From assembly GCA_034766995.1 (NCBI GenBank), contig CM068320.1:24320851-24384850 (forward strand): 64,000 bases of DNA. Direction: 5' to 3'. Origin of the DNA: Acanthacorydalis orientalis (taxonomy: Eukaryota; Arthropoda; Insecta; Megaloptera; Corydalidae). Both the position numbers and the translations under genes were made by a program. The first letter of the stretch is position 1; every line of letters starts with the position of its first letter. Below the pieces are notes generated by a model. The model saw nothing but the letters and a program-made list of their open reading frames with translations. It was not told the origin of the DNA and did not search any database. Shown in pieces: positions 18,926-33,533 of this stretch.

Positions 18926-19649
18926 TCGAAAGGAATGTGATAAATATTTAAATTAAAAATATGACCATGAAAAGTTTACAAATTATTAGTGATAGGGCAA
19001 GGAAATAAAAATGATAAATACATTTTAAACAAATGTAAGGTCAACTTTTGTTTTTTTCCCTATGTTCATATCTTATCATTACATTTTGATATCAAATAAA
19101 TTTATCGCCAAAAGAGAATACTTTTATTCCAATTTATTATTTCCAAAAACAGATCATAAAATACAAAACAACAAGAACATATGACACATTCACACTCGCT
19201 AACATTTATATTACTGATAAATTATGTACATTTTTAGTTCTGTGGTACTTGGTGTACTTCAGACACAAAATATTCCAACATAAATAAAAAGGAAACAAAT
19301 ATAGCATTTTCGGCATTGTCTTTTTTTATCTTTCTTTCTGAGCTCTGTCACACACACACAAACATATATATATATATATATACACACACACATACGTCCC
19401 GTAAAAGAGCCATATATATTTATTTAGGGGGAACAGAACTTTAAATAATGGCTATATTTGTTAAATAAATTGGTTTGTTAGATTAAATAGTGAGTAAATA
19501 TTTTTTGCATTTTTTTTTCTTTTCTACAGTATATAAAAACGTTTTATAAAGAATATGGTAAAAAGTAAAAGCAATTTAATGATTTAGCAAATTTAATATT
19601 TCAGAAATGTTTTTATACCTTAAAGTTGAAACATTAAATCTTATTCAAA

Positions 19650-19730
<81 letters not shown>

Positions 19731-20092
19731 ATTATAGGTGGGATAAAGAAATTAAATAAAATATTGAAAATCAGTGGAAAAGAGAAGTATTCAATCGTAT
19801 AAAATAGAAAATCATGAAAAGCATTCATCCAGTAGTGGATTGACAGAGGATGATAATGATACGTGTGTGTGTGTATATATATATATATATAGAATCTTGA
19901 AAACCAATCTGTCAAATTAAACAGCGAATCAACTGATAATGATATTAAGATAATAAAACAACACTATCACTTGATATTACGCTATTCCTTGCTATGTAAA
20001 TTAATTAATAATATTATAGAGAATTGCTTAGGGCAAATTTAATCCTCTAGATGTACTCAATTGACACACACATACATACATATACACACACG

Positions 20093-20142
<50 letters not shown>

Positions 20143-20926
20143 GATATATAGATAGATATATCTCGGTTCTTGTTAATAAATAATTATATAAAACAGCTTT
20201 GAAGATAAGATTGTTCAAAATTTCAAATGAATTAATTATTTAATCACTGACAGAGAAATAGACATTTGATTCGTTTATTTACTTTCATAAAAATTGCCTG
20301 TCATTCTTAAAAAAATATTTTCAAGTATTGGGCTATACACAAAGTGTATAAAATAGTCTATATTTCACATTTATGATAAAAGTTGATATTTCAGTCATTT
20401 ATTGACTACCATAGGTTACTTGAAAAACAAATATTTTTGTCGGCGTTTTGTTAAAAATACGCCCACATCTTTATTAACTCTACATGTTTGCAAAACATAA
20501 AAATTGCAATTTCAAATTCAATAACATTTACATGCAATGCATACAAATTACGAACGGTACAGAGTAAACAAATCAAATGTCGACTTTTACTGGAAACCAT
20601 TTCGATTATATTACAACCACTTAATGTACAAAAATATGAATGTATCTTTCATTCGATTTCAGACCTACTTTCTATTCGAATAGAATGCAATTATAGAAAT
20701 CTAATCAAGCGATCTTTCCCGTACTGTTCGTATCAAAACGTTTTAATGTTCCTCTTATCGCTTGAAAAAATAATAATAAACAAATGTAATTATATACTAC
20801 ACTATGTAAATTATGATTTGCTTGTATTGTATTTTATTACAATAGCATGAACTTGAAAATTCAGGGTCTATTTATAGATTTGCACGAATATTATTATATC
20901 CATTGTATGCGAATTTAGTGTATTCT

Positions 20927-20982
<56 letters not shown>

Positions 20983-21158
20983 AATAAATTGAAACAATAC
21001 ATATTTAATTAAAAATAAATTTTTATTAAAATTCATAAATTATAAAAGATTTTTTTTAGAAAAATAGAACTAAATTAAAATAATTTTATAAATAATTACA
21101 TATATTAATGCAAATGGGAAAATAATCTATTATTTAATCAGTTAATAAATGATTATGA

Positions 21159-21189
<31 letters not shown>

Positions 21190-21510
21190 ATCTTGTAAAA
21201 AGTTTGGATAATCTTTTTGAATCAATACTTACATTTTTTGATAAATTTATTTATAGAGAGTGTATTGATTGACCTTTAATAATTATTTATAGCATGAGTA
21301 TTTTTTGTGTTAATTATTGTTTATATGCTTGGTTAAATAATTCAAAATGCTAGAAATAAAAGATTTTAATGTGGAATTGATCCTATAGTTAATATAATTA
21401 AATTATTGATGCTATAGCTATACGAGTATGTAAGACAATAGTATTTTAAGACTTTTTGAAGTATTTTCACTTATACTTAATAATTTACTTTATAAGTATA
21501 CATACACACA

Positions 21511-21553
<43 letters not shown>

Positions 21554-21750
21554 ACAATAAAATTGAAAGAATACATATTTAATTAAAAATAAAATTTTAT
21601 TAAAATTCATAAATTGTAAAAGAATTTTTTTGGAAAAATAGAACTAAATTAAAATAGTTTTATAAATAATTTAATATATTAATGCAAATAGAAAAATAAT
21701 CTATTATTAAATCAGTTAATAAATGATTCGTTATGAACTCTCTCTCTCAT

Positions 21751-21800
<50 letters not shown>

Positions 21801-22067
21801 GCATAATATTTGTAAGTTTGGATAATCTTTTTGAATCAATACTTACATTTTTTGATAAATTTATTCATAGAGAGTGTATTGATTGATGAGTATTTTTTGT
21901 GTTAATTATTGTTTATATGCCTGGTTAAATAATGCAGAATGCTAGAAATAAAAGATTTTAATGTGGAACTGATGATACAGTTATGTATGTAAGACAAAAG
22001 TATTTTATCACTTTTTGAAGTTTTAACTTACACTTAATAATTCAGTTTATAAGCATACATACATTTA

Positions 22068-22144
<77 letters not shown>

Positions 22145-24114
22145 CTGTATACTGTTTGTATAGCTTAAATTAATATATAAAAATTAAAGTAGATATTTCA
22201 TGACTGCTGCTAAATTATAATTACTACTAAATTATTAAATAGTTATATTAATGTAAAATAATAAAACTATTTTTTCAATTAGGTAGCATTTGATATATAT
22301 TTTAAATGTATATTTTTTAGAGTTTTAGTAAAGAAAATATATTCTTAATTAATAAATTTAGTGAAAAAAACGTAGTAGTTTTCTTAATGAATGCAAAATA
22401 AAATTAATTTTTAACGTCATGAATTTTTTTTATAGAAATGTAAAATAATGTTTGATATTCTTTTGATAATCATTTTGTCACGATATCAAAATATTTATAT
22501 ATTATGATAAACTGAACTGTTGTTTCGTTTATTGTACATAAAATGTTTTGATAAAATAATATTTGACACCCACACATATGTACGTATGGTTGTATGTATG
22601 TATATATATATATATATATATATTAATATATATATAATTTTAATGGATGTGAATATCTGATGATATCTTTTAACAAAGAAACGCATTTCCGTAGGACCGT
22701 TTTCGCAAAAGCACTAGACATTGTGAACATGTAAAATATAATCATTACAATGATGATGATTATAGTTCGTGCCCGACAAATTTTTTTTTAGTAATTGTAA
22801 TTACATATGACAACCATAATTACAATAATAATCTTAAGATTATTTCAAATTTTCAGTTACTTTCACCTGAAATCTTTTCACTTTATTGTTCTAATAGTAT
22901 TATAATCTAGAACAGGAAAAACATTTCCGTTAAAAGTAATATTTAAGAAGAATAACATGTTTTGCATACAGTTAAACAATTTATAACACATATGAAACTT
23001 TACTTTTACAAAAATTATTATATTTTGACTCTTCGGTTGTCGATTTAGTTATGTAACTATTTTTTGCCCTGGAAATTTACAAAAATGTAGAGAAGTATCA
23101 ATTTATTAAGAAACACTTATTCAAATAAATTTTTTAAAAAACAAATACGTTATAAAACAAATACTAAAATAAATTTTATGCTTATTTATAAAAGTATGTC
23201 AAAAATGCGATAAATGTACAAAAGATAACAAATCAGTCATGTCACATTACTGGAATAAATGAAAATAATATCTGTGAGTGATTTATATGACAGGAAATAT
23301 ATTTCTATATATAACACCATCTTTTACAGGAAAAAAATATATTTTGATGTTAATTATTTTCGCATTGTAAAACTTAATACTCTAATTATAAAAATAAGAA
23401 ACAAATATTATTCATAAGTCATAGATAATGATAGTAATTTTAAGTCAATATGAAATGTTAATATATTGGAATTCACCGACAATAAATTTTATTTTGAAAT
23501 TTATATAAACGATCATCGCTGAATTACAAGAAAACTTTAATGCACATAACAAAAAAAATATTAAAACATTGTAAATACAATCAAAATTAATTTAAAAACA
23601 TTTAAACATACTTAACTCACTGATTTTTTTCCTCAGAATATTTAAGTATGTTAATTGAATTGTAGATCGAAAAAATAAAAATAAACATATTTGTTTTTAA
23701 TGTAAAAAAATATAAAAACAATGATTATGTTTGAAAATAAAAATTAACATAGTAATTATTTAAATATATAAATTTTATTATAATTATAACGATCTGCTTT
23801 TATAGATAAAAACTCGATAATTCATTAGAACCGGAACTGTCAGGACAATATAAAGTTTTTAAAAGTTTTAGAGTAATTATCTGTTCATTTAATTTTTAAT
23901 ATAGGTATTATATTAAATGTAATTGGCATAATTATCAATGTGTAGCAAAAATAAATATCAGTTAAATTCTCATATTTCATTGTGCCTTTTTAAATAATAA
24001 ACGAAAAAATAAATATTATAATAATGTAATGCTCTATTTTCAAACCGACATTTTAGATCGGGTTTCTGTCTCAAATACCTCTTAGTTTTGTTTAAATTAT
24101 CATTATTATTACAG

Positions 24115-24162
<48 letters not shown>

Positions 24163-25862
24163 TTTTATTTGAAGCTACAATAAAATAATTTCTGAAATTT
24201 TTACACTAAATTCTCTTCGTATTAACCTAAAATAACTATTACCAAGAATATTATAATACAATAATAATATTGTTGCGAAATTCATTTTTAGAAATGGATT
24301 TATATTTTACTTACAATTTACAAAAAAAAGTTTGTACCCTGATCCTCTCAAGATGATAGTATCACCTCGCCATCGAAATGCACTTAAGCAACAATCAAAA
24401 ACGATTGATTGTGGAAACTACAAAGGAATATTCTTACTAACCACCTCATATAAAATACTGAGTATGATTATTAAAGGAAGCCGGACTCGAGAGTACCAAA
24501 ATGGGCCTTAGATGGATAACTAAGCGGGAGAAGACCTGTTGGCAAACCAAGGTTCAGATTGATAGACAATGTAGATAAGGATTTGGTGGAAATGTTGGGA
24601 ATAAGGAACTGAAGGATTGACAGGAAGAGGGATCTCTGGAGGTAGAAAATTGAGGAAACCAATGCTCGATTTAGGCTGTAGCGCCATCGAAGAAGAAGTA
24701 GTACAATCAAAAACAATTTATTGAAAATTTTTAAATAGAATTTTTTTATCATTAGTGGGCTAAAAAATATTTTATTTGGTACTAAAAATATTTAAAATCT
24801 TTATTATTTTTTAAACGTAGGTACTATAAAATTATTAGGAAACTTATACAATATAAACTAATAAGACTTCATCATACCAAAAGAGGTTAAATATGTTATG
24901 CGTCATTAAAAATGTTAATAATAATTATTTATTTAATTATAATTTTATTTTTAATATCTCCATGTTCTCTCTTATTAGCTGTTTCTATAATATTTTTACA
25001 ATTTATAGTTTGAATGTTTATACAGTTGTTATATTTTCAATATATATATATATATGCGTGTGTGTCTAAAATTTTTCGTTCGAAACAATTTTTTATGAAT
25101 CTAAATTCTAAAAAGTCGTTATATAATCGTCGTTTTCACTAAAACCAAAATAAATATTTTCTCTCAAGAACCGTATTAGAAAATCTATAATTATTTTTTT
25201 TTATTCAAACTAATAAACTTGTATATAATTACATTTATTCATTTTTAATATGCTTAAATTATTATTATAATATATATATATATATATCATTCACGTTTTC
25301 TTAACATATTTTTTTAAAAATAAAATTATTAATAATTTTCTCTTCAATATACATTAAAAAAAAAACACATTTTAATTACATAATTCTGAACTCAATTCTA
25401 TTCATTATACGTTATTTTAAATACAGAACAGTAAATGTATGTAAATTTAATTATGGGTTTCATTTCAAATGAACGAAAATTATTTAATACTTTATATATT
25501 GTTCTTAGTAAAGTAGGTAAATAATTTACAATTCATATTTCATCACAGTTACTTGAACTACTGTTACCGAGTAAATGTAACAAGAGAATATATAAATGTA
25601 ATCCTACACTTGAAAGAAATGCCAAGAATAAGTTTATTTCGTACAGTTCACTTTAAGATATGAAATTTTAATTTATTCTTCGTTATATGCTTAATGTAAT
25701 TTAAAACCATGTATATATAAGGTGCTTTTTATTTCGTCAGTAATAATCCAGTGATAAATTGAAAGGAAACTGTATAATACTTTCAAGTTTTTTTTTTAAA
25801 AAAAAGTCCTTGTTCCTCTTGAAATCCTAAGCATACTCATATATATTTTCTAATACATATTC

Positions 25863-25931
<69 letters not shown>

Positions 25932-27390
25932 GTGTGTGTGTGTGTGTATGTTGTGTGTCGATTCACACCCATGTAAATTAACATTTAAAACAGAAATTCT
26001 GAACTATGCAAAGTATTTTCACTAGGTTGTTTATAAATGCTGCCTCATAATTTATTCCGTGTATTTAATATTTATAGGCTATAAAGTTTATCAAATGACA
26101 TTTCACGCTATCATAAAATAAAGCTTCTACCTAATAAATTCATAAACAGTACCTTCAACGGCGTGATCCAAAGCTCTGCGTCTATTTACAAGTTCATTAC
26201 GAAGTCCAGGTTGCCATTCAACAAGTGCTTGCACGAGCCGACAACATCGTTGTCGAAGGGCAGAGTCTTGATGAGATGCGAATAGACGTACCAGCTGCCA
26301 TACAACTGGATCAGCTGATATTGAAGGTCTAAGGCCAAGTGCGACTAATCTGAAGAAAGAAATTTATAAATATTACCATTGTTATCGTTAATTCTATGAT
26401 ATCGTTTTCAATAGATATATTTTATGTAAACGTTTTCATTTTTTTAAGACAGCACTCAATCTTTGTTTGTGTTCAACGTAATTTTTTTTTTGATACACAT
26501 TCTTTGATTTAGAAATAAATAATATTATACTAAAATAATTAATTATTTGTTCGCTGTATAAAACTGAGTGATTGTTATATGCAGAACTCGCTAGTTTTAT
26601 ATAATTTTATAAACTAATATTTTTCTAATTATTATATCATCGAAACTGTTTATTATACTTCAGTAAAGCTGTATACATGTTTTTTATTATTATTGTAATT
26701 AGAACCTCGTTTTGTTCATATCAGATTGATATTCAGTATTTAACCAAAAAACAGTATCTGAACTGTTGTATAATATGTTCATTAATTTCTGTATAACCAA
26801 TGTTTTTAATTTTTTAATATTCAACAGCCAATTAATTCATATAGAAATGATAAATTAAGAACATTATTTTCGGAAATATAAAATAAATTTACGAGTTTGT
26901 CGCTTTTTCTAATCGAGTATGACAAAATAATTATGTATTTTAGTTATTAGTTTGGCAGAAAAATAATTGCGGTTTATGACCTTCAAATGTGTATACATTT
27001 ACAGTTTTTTTGATTTTCCTAGGTCACACACCGAAATAATCATTTTGTTTGCGAGCAGTTTCTGCTGCTTTACTACCCGTTTTGAACTCATACAAAAAAT
27101 TGCTCTTATTTGCTTCTTTTCCCTCTTAAATTCAATAGCCCAATTTTAAGCAAAATTAATAATAAAACAGAAGTCGATGTTACGAAAATATGGACCGAAA
27201 AATGAATTTTAAAATATTAACATGAACATGATGAAATGACACTTTAATTGAAAAAATAAAGTAAGAATTCAGAAAATAAAAACCGCAATTATTTTCCTAC
27301 CAACCTAATAGTAACCTTTTTTATTCAATTTTTTTGTTACAGATTGAGTAGTATTGTTTTTAGAATTTTTTCATATCGATTATAATTCAC

Positions 27391-27437
<47 letters not shown>

Positions 27438-28491
27438 TTTATATATATATATCGATATATAAATATATAAATAAGTTAATTTATTTATTTATAATGAAAT
27501 TATTGTACTAATTTTTTTTAAAAAAAGTGGATACAAAGCTCAATCTATTAATTAAAAATTTTGTTTGTAATAATCTGGGATAACTTTCTTCTAGTTTGCA
27601 ACACTCCTGTTATGCAAATCTTATTTTTTTAAAGATAAGTCTAGTTCTGTAAAGAACTAATAAACCAATCATAAAAACAATTATTGACGGTATTTTTACA
27701 AACAAACATTTATATTTATATCGACTCATTAGATATTTATTTTTAATTATAATTAAAGAAATTTGAAAAAATCGATGATGAAAATCAAAAATTTGCAATA
27801 ATAAAATTATATTATGAAATTTAAATATTATTTTAAGCTTCTTAAAATAAGTTAATATGTTACAGTAGTCCGCTAGATATTTTTATGATATATTAAATAG
27901 ATTTTTGACTCTAAATAGGATATTTTTTTTAAAAATAATACATCCGATGTTTTCGGAAAGCCCTTTAACCTATTTAGAAACTAACACACGACATATTAAT
28001 TTTTGAAAAATACTACTTAAGTATTCTACAATACATTATTAGATTATATTTTAATTTTACTCTTAAAATAGTATATGTAAGTACTATTTAATAATTGTGT
28101 AGCTGTTATAATTTACTTCATTAATTCTATGCACTGATGATAATGTATTTTAATTTAACAACAAATTATTCAAATTGTTATTATTAATAATATCAAACTA
28201 TATATACATATTAAATAATTGATATATTTTATGTCGTATAGAATTGTTTTTATTTTAAAGTAACGAAAACAAACATTAAATAAAATATGTATTAAAAATA
28301 AGCATTCTTTTTTAATTAAAAAACGTATTAAAAATTTAAAGCAGCGTTAAAAATATGTTTGTCAGACTATTCTGTCCTAACGATGTCATTAAATAAATCA
28401 TAACACATCGTTTAATGAATCACAACAATCTCATACGTTTGTCAATTAACAGATCTTGTCATATTTAAAACACATGAATATTTTTTCAATT

Positions 28492-28522
<31 letters not shown>

Positions 28523-28629
28523 GTACATTATAATAATAATAATTTATCTCCATGTATATATATACACACATAAATTATAATAATAATAATTTATATCCAT
28601 GTGTGTATGTATGTGTGTAAATGTGTGTG

Positions 28630-28686
<57 letters not shown>

Positions 28687-28691
28687 ATATA

Positions 28692-28749
<58 letters not shown>

Positions 28750-29488
28750 AATGATTTATTCTAATTTTAATAATTATGATTTTTTAAATAATTCTTAATA
28801 TTTGAAAATTTGAATTAAACGTAATATATTATAACTATATTTATATGAAAACGTTATAAAGATTGTTATATATATATATACAGAGAGAGAGAGAGAGAGA
28901 AAGAATGAAGAATAAGGGGAGGTAAGGAGAGTGATAGTTTGACAGCATTAAGTTTCATCAAATAACTCGTGTAACAATAAATAAAATTCACATACTTTTT
29001 ATAATATAAGGTCGGTAGGAAAATTATTGCGGTTCTTGTTACGAATTTAAATGTAATAAAGAGCAATTATTTTTCTAACATCCTACAAAGATTGGACATT
29101 ATTGAAAATTTTACAAAATTTAATTAGATACTTAGATTGTTGAAGGAAAGTTTCTTCATATTTTCATAAAATTTCATTTCATTAAATTAAATTGTTATAA
29201 AAAATCTAAATTATGTTTCGTATCGTACATTAAGATGAACACTTTCTGATATAGAAAATATATTTTTATGAAACGCATATTTTCTTTTTCTTTAAAATAA
29301 AAACAGAAAAATCGTTATTAAACATATTTTTAATTCCTGGATTAAGAGAAATTAAATTTTGATTTTATATTAACAAATATTAATATTAATTTAAGATTTT
29401 ATGTTTTATTCGTTAAATTTAAATAATATGATAAACTCTTCAATTGAATCTGACAAAAATCAAAATTTTCGGTAGAATTATATATATA

Positions 29489-29534
<46 letters not shown>

Positions 29535-29663
29535 ATATATTTTATAATTTTTGTAAAAATAAAAAATAATGACTTAATATATGGTGATATACATAAAAAT
29601 CAATAATGATCTTTTTATATCAACTGATTAAAAAATATCAACCGTGTTTTGATAATACTATTG

Positions 29664-29707
<44 letters not shown>

Positions 29708-32700
29708 TTGTGTGTTTGATACTTTCGTATAATTTGATATACTCGATGACATCTGTTTTAGTTTTTGATTCTGTGTCGCATCTGGTGTATCCGCCATCCA
29801 AAAAATGTTCATGTCATTGACATTTCTTCAGGAAATGCCCAACCATAAACCTTTTTTATGGTTGAAAACAAATAACTTAGATAAGATTTTGTAATTAAAT
29901 TGCTACCTTATTTATTAATGTGTTCAAAAAATTCACATGACTCACTTATAAAGTAATTATAAAAGTATGTGTTGTTATTAAATCAGTTTATCATAATTAT
30001 TTCCGTTAGTAAACCGTTTGCTAAAAAAAATATTCCCCTTCGGTATCAAGTACTTTTAGTGGTTAACGCAAAAATAAAAAGTTTTGTAGGAGACCGATAA
30101 GTTATTTTTATTAAGCTAATATTGACGTCAGTGTATGCTCATGATAAAATTTACTATCAAACGAAGAGTTAATTATTTATATCTATTTTTTTTAATGAAG
30201 TGCGTCAGATATTTACATGAATGGATTTTTATTTTCTTCTGAATAGCGGTTTGTCTGACTGACCGAGATATTGAGTGAATCATATAAATTTTAACTTATT
30301 TTTAACCGATAAAATCTATGTGGTAGACAATCAAATAGATGTAACATAGTAAAGAAAAACTCAATGAAATTATTTTTATAAAATCATTGTAAAAAATGAG
30401 TAAACCATTTTTTATTGTTTTTATAGTACATAAATATTTTAATCAGATCTGTAATTTCTATTATCTGATTTTCATCATTTCTTCACTTGTGAGTTCTGTC
30501 AGAAAGTATAGTAATTGATTTTTTCATCTTTTTATGCGAAAAAGTCTCTGGAGATTTTTATTTTAAAAATAAATGTACTTATTACTGATAAGAAATTTCT
30601 GATGGGACTTAAATAAATGCTTATTTAATAACGCAAGATCAGGAGAATAAAGTAGGTGATTAAAAATACACCAGGCAAACCCAGATAATATTTATTAAAT
30701 CTTATTGTCATGTATGGTCGAGCGTTATCGAAATAAAAATATTAGTCTCTTTCTATTGGTTACAACTTAATAATTTTTTTTTGATAACCACCTTTAAATC
30801 TAATTAATTGCAAAAGTAACCAACGCCCATGATTTTATTAGATTACAAGACTTCATAATAGACATTCACTTTCTAATTAACCGATAGCAGTGAAAAATCT
30901 TTTTTTAGAGTAGCTTCAGTTTAAACATTCATAGTGGTATTTTTTATAATTAGCATTAAGCTCTTTTTTCAAAATGTCATTGGTAAAAACCCACTTTTTA
31001 TCTTCAGCAATGAAAACATTTGGTTTTTGAAAAATATTACCATATGATAATTGTTGATTATTTTTATAAATTTTACTTTAATGCTTCTCTTAAATAGTAA
31101 AATGGTCATAAAAAAATAATTATTTTCTAATACTGTTATACAATTTACTCAATTATTTTTCATGAAAAATTTATTTTCAACTTGTTAATTCCATAAAATA
31201 GAATATTCCCATTCGATATCAAGTACTTTTAGTGGTTAACATAAAAATAAAAAATTTTATAGGAGACCGATAAATTATTTTTATTAAGCTAATGTTGACG
31301 TCAGTATGCACATGATAAAATTTACTATCAAACGAAGAGTTAATTATTTATATTTATTTTTTTAATTAATTGCGTCAGATATTTACATGAATGGATTTTT
31401 ATTTTCTTCTGAATAGCGGTTTATCTGGCTGACCGAGATATTGAGCGAATCATATAAATTTTAACGTATTTTTCAACTGATAAAATCTATGTGGCAGACA
31501 ATCAAATAAATGAGACAGCAAAAAAACTCAATGAAATTATTTTTGTAAAATCATTATAATAGATTAGTAAACCATGTTCTTATCGTTTTTATAGTACGAA
31601 TATATTTTAATCAAATCTGTAATTTTTATTATATCTGATTTTCATCATTTCTTCACTTGTGAGTTCTATTAGAAAGTATAGTAATTGATTTTTTCATCTT
31701 TTTATGCGAAAAAGTCTCTGGAGATTATTTTGAATTTTAAAAATAAATGTACTTATTACTGATAAGAAATTTATGATGAGACCTAAGTAAATGCTTATTT
31801 AATAACGCAAGATCAGGAGAGTAAAGGTGGTTGGTTGGTTATTAGGATTTTAGGGCGCTTCGACAGCTAAGGTCATTAGTGCCCAGGAGAGTAAATTAGG
31901 TGATTAAAAGCATCGAGCCAAACTCAGATAATATTTATTTGGTCTCAAATTCATGTATGATCGAGCATTATCGAAATAAAAATATTCACCTCTTCCTATT
32001 GGTTACAACATAATATTTTTTCTGATAGAAATCTTTAAATAATCCAATTTATTGCAAAATTAATCAACGCTCATGATTTTATTAGATTACAAGACTTCAT
32101 AATAGACATTTGCTTTACGATCTCAACTATAACTGGAAAGACTGGATGTGTTAACTGGAATGTAAAAGGAAATAAAACGCTTAATATGCAGCTTTTTGGA
32201 CCCCACTGTTTTGTGAGGTTATGTTAACTACTTTCACAAGATATATTGGCTCAGTATGGTCAAAATGTATCGTTTTTAAATGTTAAATTTGACACTCAAA
32301 ACCGTATAACCACGAGAAAACATTTTAATTTGAAACCGAATTATGGCTGATTCAATTTAAATACACAGACTTTTTTTTAGACCTAATAATTAACGATAAG
32401 ATCGTGTATACTAAAATGGAAATATTATCTTTTATAGAATATAAATAAGATATATTAGAAAATAATATTTTCCGAAAAATGTACATAGATAAACAAAGTA
32501 TTTTATTTAATCATTATAATATCTCGAAATATTGATAAAACTTTTATTATCTTGAATGCTCATTTTTTTTAATAAAATGAATTATATACGATTTTTTTTT
32601 AGATCTTTTCGTTATTCAGTTTTAAATTTGTAGTGTATATATATATATGCGTGTATAGTGTTAATAAGTTATTATTCTTATCCATAAGTTTTATGTTGAA

Positions 32701-32809
32701 ACCAATGAGTTAACATATCTTTATATAAAAGCATTTTAAAGCAAAAACAAGAACTAGTATCCGCTAAAGAACCAAAGATTCTAAATAAGTTTCAGCAAAA
32801 TACATGCAA

Positions 32810-32849
<40 letters not shown>

Positions 32850-33495
32850 GTATATATGTATGCATCTGTGTTGTGTAAATATATATAATACATTGATTCA
32901 GTGTGTATACACACACATCCATACACACATCTATTCTGGCGCAGTGCGGAAAACAATGTTAAAGCGTGTACAATAATAATTTGATGTGAAACGAATTTGT
33001 AACAACGGAAACAATATAATAAATTGTTTCGTCAATTTAGAAAATAAGTTAATTATAGTTCTGTTTACTTGTACATAAAACAGATGTGTCAAATTAATGA
33101 TCTTCAGTGTATTTAGTCCTAATACATTCAAATAGAAGCTCGCTTTTATGTACATCCGAAAGGAAATAAATTAACGTTTTTTTAAATAACTGCGTCGAAT
33201 GTGTAGATTTCAGCTACCATTCACGTCAATACCTCTGTGTTCATAAATAGTGATTACGTGATACGAATAGGAAAAAAAAATACATGGAAGGTTGATACGC
33301 ATCTTCAGCGATTCCGTCAGAATTCATCTTAACGGTTAGAATTGAATTACGTGTTTCCTTTAGAAAAAATATCAAAGAGAGATGAATTCTAGAGAGTTTC
33401 ACTATTTTACTACATTATTTTTAGAAGCTTTTACTAAAGTGTTCTTTATATATCAATCTTCGAATGTACTAGCAGCGATATATATGTTCGCACAA

Positions 33496-33533
<38 letters not shown>

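Noticed and set aside
20488..20850. 120-codon plus-strand open frame in intron 2, not low complexity
   Set aside because: Begins at TTG, has no recognisable domain, flanking splice context or codon bias, and is antisense to the host gene. Kept only as a possibility.
24471..24752. 93-codon minus-strand open frame
   Set aside because: Antisense of the LINE C-terminal remnant.
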